From assembly GCA_936450465.1 (NCBI GenBank), contig OW388289.1:75628593-75692592 (forward strand): a stretch of DNA of 64,000 nt, given 5' to 3'. The position numbers and the translations under genes are program-made. Numbering within the stretch: position 1 is the stretch's first letter; every line of letters starts with the position of its first letter. Below the pieces are notes generated by a model. The model searched no databases. It was given only the letters and a program-made list of their open reading frames with translations, and was not told where the DNA came from. Source of the DNA: Gibbula magus. Taxonomy: Eukaryota; Mollusca; Gastropoda; Trochida; Trochidae. Positions 37,401 to 43,400 of the stretch are shown here, one piece after another.

Positions 37401-40400
37401 AACTGCAAAAATAGAGTCATGGGCTCTGTAGCTCATCAGGAATTCATTGATTTATTATCAAACTTCAAAGGTTGAATATCTAAGTTATCTTAAGTAATAC
37501 ATTGTTAAAAACCAAATAATAGGTTTTCAGATTGTGAACCCCTTTGACCTAAATTTGGCCAAGTAGTCTGCACATAAAAATTCAGCTCTCTGGAGCTTTT
37601 TGTACTGGAGAAGAAGATGAAAATAGGTGTTTAGGTCATGACCCCTGTGACCCACATTTGAGGTCAAAGGGTCACGAAAACTACAATTTAGAACCTTCAT
37701 TGGTCAAGGAGTCTCTACACAGCATTTCAGCTTTTAAGAGATGTTCATACTTGAGAAGAAGATGAAAACATGTTTTTAGGTCATGACCACTGTGACCCAC
37801 ATTTGAGGTCACAGGGTCAAGAAATCTACAATTTAGAATCCCCATTGGCCAAGGAGTCTCTACACAGCATTTCAGCATGTATTAAGTTGAAGTGAAGTTA
37901 GAATGTATAGTTTGGAACATATGCTCCCGCAAATCATTCTTGAAAGACGGAGAGACAGACCAACTTACAATGTGAGACATGGATATTGGACATATTAACC
38001 CTTAACATGCGGGCGACGGAATAATCCGGGAGGCTCATAGAGAAAAATGTTAGAACCCTTGGCGAGACCCGTACGTTGGACTTAGTGCATTTACCGGGTC
38101 AGTAATAATTATATTTGCCCCCCAGGCGAAATGCGAGACGAAGTGTGTCCGTATATCGCCACATGAAAACTTGTTTACATACATCTCGCAGATAGCCACG
38201 ATAACGAGTCTGTGTGAATGTCCGGTCGAAATATCAAGTAAAATTCACACCAAATTGCGTGTGCATTGTTGACCCGTAACGCATTGATAATTAGCTTTAC
38301 AAAAGGCCAATTTTGTCGGGCTTAGCCCCCGAAGCATTAATTCGCTTGAGGCTATTTTCACCCACGTGTTTGTATTGCCTCGGGTTTGCCTCGCCCGAGA
38401 CTGCTATCTGCCTCGCATCTCGCGAGACGGGGGAAAAAATCGCTAACTCGCCTTACTCCCGCACTTCATATCATGTGAGCGAATAGTTTGTTTTCAAAAA
38501 AAAATACGGCAAAATAAAGGGGAAACAATGGACTACATTCCCATATAAATTAGAAAATCTCAAAAAAATAATAAAGACACAGCAAGCGCCGTGAAAAAGG
38601 TCATGTTTACACTTCATAAATTTTGAAACAATCGGCGATTTTCACAACTTCTAAAACATTTATCACGGCTAAAATACTGATTGCATTTTCATAATTTTTA
38701 TATCACAATAAACCGAAAAGAATAATCTTTTATTCTATATAAAATGCGCAGATTTATTCACAGAAATAAAGATACAATTTTACCTTTCTGAGAGGCATGT
38801 GAAACCAAACGGCACACAAACTAATCAACATATTTTCATCAGTTATGGTTCGAGGTTAGCGTTTATTTGAAAAGTCAAACAACATAACCATATTTGGGTT
38901 GACATGTGCTTATTTGTCAACTGGTTCGAGATTATGATTTCTTGGAAAAGTGCGATGAACGACCGTTTGCAATGCCGCATACATGTTGTAAGTATTGACG
39001 ATTTTATAGGTGGAAATAAAGACAAACTTTACATAGCTATAGAATTATAACCAAAGGTCGCATTCTAATAATTTTTATATCATTGTGAAGCTAGACATCT
39101 TGTCTTCAATTCCGTATATAAATGGAATTTTTTTCGTTTCGTATTTATGATGTTACGAGGCCCGAATTAAAGACAATCTTTCGAAAGTAATAGAATAAAA
39201 ACGAAAAAACATAGAAAAGTCATTCAAAGTTTCGGGTGTGAATTAGCCATTTGTGTACGGGTGTCGCTACTTGAATTTGTATTGAACGCCCGTATATAGT
39301 CCTTATTCGCCATGTAGATGCGGTATATTTCGTAAAAACGGTACCGGAATCGCCGCCTGGAAATTCCGCCAGCAGAGCTCGTTAGTGAATAAGCTCAAAC
39401 TACTGCTGCGAGCTGCGAGCCTGTAAATTCCGCCACAGGGGCTAAAAATGGTAAAATATATATACGCAACGTAAGGGTTAAGAAATCACAAATCACATCT
39501 GGTTAGTAAGCATGCTTTATTTCTCTGTAAGCTGAATCAGCCGAGTATGTAAGCTGTAACAAGCCTAGACAAAAAGTATCTGGTTACTTGCTGTGGAACT
39601 AGAATGTTTTTATTCACTGGATATAGCTATCATGACACTGTGGAAATGTGACAAATGTGACTCACCTCTTGATCCAAACTGGTTCACCAGAAGCATCATC
39701 GTCCTTGTACGAAGACTGGAGAGCCACACCTTTAGAGCGTGATATTGCTGACTTGATGTCCGCTATAGCCATGTCGAGAGCCTCGCGCTTCGCCTTTAGG
39801 TCATTCATGATGGCTTGTGCGTCCATTTCTTTAGAGCGGCTCTCGGAGTGATCCTGGGGTGATGTGAACAAAGATTTTAACAATTACCTTATGAACACAT
39901 AATTGAAGATCTGCATGATGCTATTTAAGAAAGTTCTTGAATACTTTAGCTGTTGCATCAAAAAGAGCCAAATCATTTAAGTGACACAAGTATGTTTGAT
40001 AATATTTTATGTGGCTTTCATACGTGTCATAATACCACATATGCTGAAGTAAGATTACTAAGAACTTCACTCGACATGCATATTCACACTGAATCGCCAA
40101 ATATATAGAAATCAAGCAATGGCCTTATACATGTGCAGAAACTAAAAACCAAATCCGTCATTTTGTTTGTAGTGTTATAGATAAGTTTCCAAAATTACTG
40201 ACGTGCACCAGCCACAGTACCTTTTCTGCATTTCGATAAATAAATTGCGACTCTCACTTTTATATTGGCACTAAAAGGAATGAACTAGTTTTAAAATACC
40301 AGTAGTAATTTTAAACAAGTAGCCGCAAATTAATACTTCAAAATTGAAAAATAATGTCAAGATCAGCAAAATCGACTGTCAAACATGTCGAAAACGTCAA

Positions 40401-43400
40401 AGCTCCACTGTGACCTTGAGAATAATGAAAGAAAATCTAATCAGCCTTTTGTCTTCCCTAGGAGGTGCTTTGTGAAAGATATGATGAAATTTCGGTGAAT
40501 GGTTCTTGAGATATCCCGCTGACAAGCTTTACATGTACATTAACATGTCAAAAATTCAAAGTTCCACTGTGACCTTGAAAATAATGCCCTTTGTCTTTCC
40601 TTGGAGAATCTATGTGTAAAATATGAAGAGAATCCAGCAAATGGTTCTTGAGATATCACGCTGAAAAGGGTAAAATGACAAAGTCTCGTTGTGACCTTGA
40701 AATGAAGGTCAAGGTCAAGGTCACAAACCACTGTAGGAACATTACTCTTCCTATGATGAAGCCATATGCAAAATATGAAAAGAATCCAGAAAGTAGTATT
40801 TGAGTTATTCCATTTCGTACGGACGTACGGACGGACACAGCGGAATACTATATCCCCAAATTCGCGCGGGGGATAAAAAACAGTCAGTACGATAGAAAAA
40901 CACCATACATAACTTAGGATGACGTTAGGTTATCAAACAACATTCTTAATTACAGTAATAAAAAAACCAAGCAGTTGTCACTAAGGTGACATGATCCACC
41001 GCCACAAATTCTTCCAAATTGAAAAATAATGTCAAGATCAGCAAAATCGACTGGGCCCTGATTCTTCCCAAAAAGAACCATTAGTTCAAGATAATGATTA
41101 AAATACAATGAACAGTTCTTGTGATAACAAGTGTTTGCCACTAACATGGCAATGTCCCCCGCCTCCAACATCGAGTCATGTAAGACACATTTTCTAAATG
41201 TGGTTCTTCTTATAAAATATTGTATTTCTGGTAAAAAACGTCATTATGACATCAAATGTGAAGACATTAGGTGCTAAGGTTCATGACATAGCATAAACAA
41301 GAATGCTGTGCACTAAAAGTTGACTTGTGTCTGCATAATTCCCTAATGTCAGATGAGATGTCACCAAATTTCAAGATCATGGATGCTAAGGGTTAAAAAC
41401 AAGAGGCTGAAAGCCGGTCAAAGTGCCGTGGTGACCTTGAAAATAGGGTTAAGTTCACAGATTTCAACTGGTGTCTGCATAGTCACCAATTTTAGGCTGG
41501 TACAAAAATTTAAGACACTGGGTGCAACAGTTCATGAGATATTGTGTTAACAAAAGGCTGTTAAACTATCAAAGTGGCTTGGTGACCTTGTAAATAAGGT
41601 CAAGGTCATGCAATTTGAGTGGTGTCTGCATTGTCGCACATTGTAGGCTGGTACAAAAATTGAAGGCACTGGGTCCATCAGGTCATGATAATCGTGTTAA
41701 CAACAAGAGTTCGGAAAGTGGTCAAAGTGTTGTGGTGACCCTGTAAATAAGGTCAAGGTCAGCAAATTCAACTGGTGTCTGCGTTAACCGCCAATGTAGC
41801 CTAGCACCAAATTTGAAGACTTTGGGTCCATAAGGTAATGATAAATCATGTTAACAAGAGTGACCTTGAAAATAAGGTCAAGGTCACCAAACTCGACTGG
41901 TGTTTGCGTCTTCCCCAAATGTAGGCCGACATCAAATTTGAAGACTTTGGATGCAATTCTTCATGAGATATCGTGTAACTGTAAACAAGAGCTGAAAGCC
42001 GGTCTAAGTGCTGTGGTGATCTTGAAAATAAGGTCAAGGTCACCCAATTCAACTTATGTCTGCATAGTCACCCATTTTAGGCTGGTACAAAAATTTAAGA
42101 CACTGGATCATTCAGGTAAGGGGGCGGGATAGCGCAGTGGTTAGCGCGTTCGGCTTCGGATCAAGAGGTCCGGGGTTCGAATCCCGCCAGGGGCACGGCA
42201 ATTTTGTCTGCAGTAGAGAACTGTTCTACACGCAGTAAGGTTTGGGTGCATTGCTACACTGAATGTCAGCGTAGTACCACCCATGGTTCGCTAGTTCCAG
42301 CCGATGCTCGCAGGTTTCACCGCAATGCATAGCCACATGGCGTTGCGGGCTTTCTCCCTGTCGTAATACTAGCAACCGCGATATAAGTGAAATAATCTTG
42401 AAAGCAGTATTAAACCCCAACTCACCTCACCTCCATCAGGTAATGAAATGTTAACAAGAGTTCGAAAAGTGGTCAAAGTGTCGCGGTGACGTTGAAAATA
42501 AGGTCAAGGTCACCAAAATCGACTGGTGTCTGTGTCTTCCCCCAATGTAGGCCGACACCAAATTTTGAAGACTTTGGATGCAATGCTTCATGAGATAACA
42601 AGAGCTGAAAGCCGGTCAAAGTGCCTTGGTGACCTTGAAAAAGGTCAAGGTCATGCAAATCGACTGGTGTCTGCAAAGTCACCTATTGAAAACTGGTACC
42701 AAAATTGAAGACACATAGTCCCCCATGCCGCGTTGCCGCCGGGGACAATAATCCCTCTAACAAATTAGTAACAATGTCAAAAAACGTGGAAGTTCTGCTG
42801 TGACCTTAAGAATAAAATCAATGTCACGAAAATCTAATCAGCCCTTTGTCTTCCCTGGGAGAAGCTATTTGTAAGATATGAAGAGAATCCACATTATGTT
42901 GATCAATGTCTATCATGTTATTACGTTAAATTTATATTTGATGATGTATTATGAATGTATGCAAATGATTGAAAAATGCACGAATCATGACAAAAAATGT
43001 TTCCAACACTTCAAAACTCTCTTTTCAAAGAGGGGACAAGATAGAATTTATATGAACAAATGTCGCCCTTTCAATGTGGAAGTATAAAATACACTTTGAG
43101 GCAATTAAAACGAAACTGGACTGTTTCGTTAAGCATGTACGGCACTAACACTCAGCTTCAAGGTCATTGTTTAAATCATAGTTTACCTCCTTAACTGGTT
43201 ACGCCAAGGAATTTAGAAACATGTTTTGCCATTGGTGAGTTAAAATTAGCAAAAGGGACTTTCCACTTTTTTGTGAACCCATCACATCGAGCCTTATCAC
43301 AGGAAGGAATCCAGGGGAAAAGCTTCAAAGTGAAGTGAGCGAAACAATATACCCTGGCAGAATTTTTAAAGGGGTGGGGGGGGATGATTAATTCAATGCT

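Larger units (their letters stand above)
22667..39665. other. 17-kb intron of the minus-strand gene, repeat-dominated
   Basis: Holds the 145-bp array, SINEs, GGTCA repeat arrays, the Tc1 element and the second piggyBac-like element (all listed separately), plus the candidate alternative first exon at 27 kb. Stretches 22.7-24.0, 27.1-29.1, 32.6-33.6 and 34.95-35.6 kb show no recognised repeat or gene. The first two are plain AT-rich DNA. Confidence 0.5.

Noticed and set aside
42120..42200. Possible functional tRNA gene (A and B boxes)
   Set aside because: The sequence does not close a full cloverleaf and is followed by the SINE body and flanked by a target duplication, so it is a SINE head.
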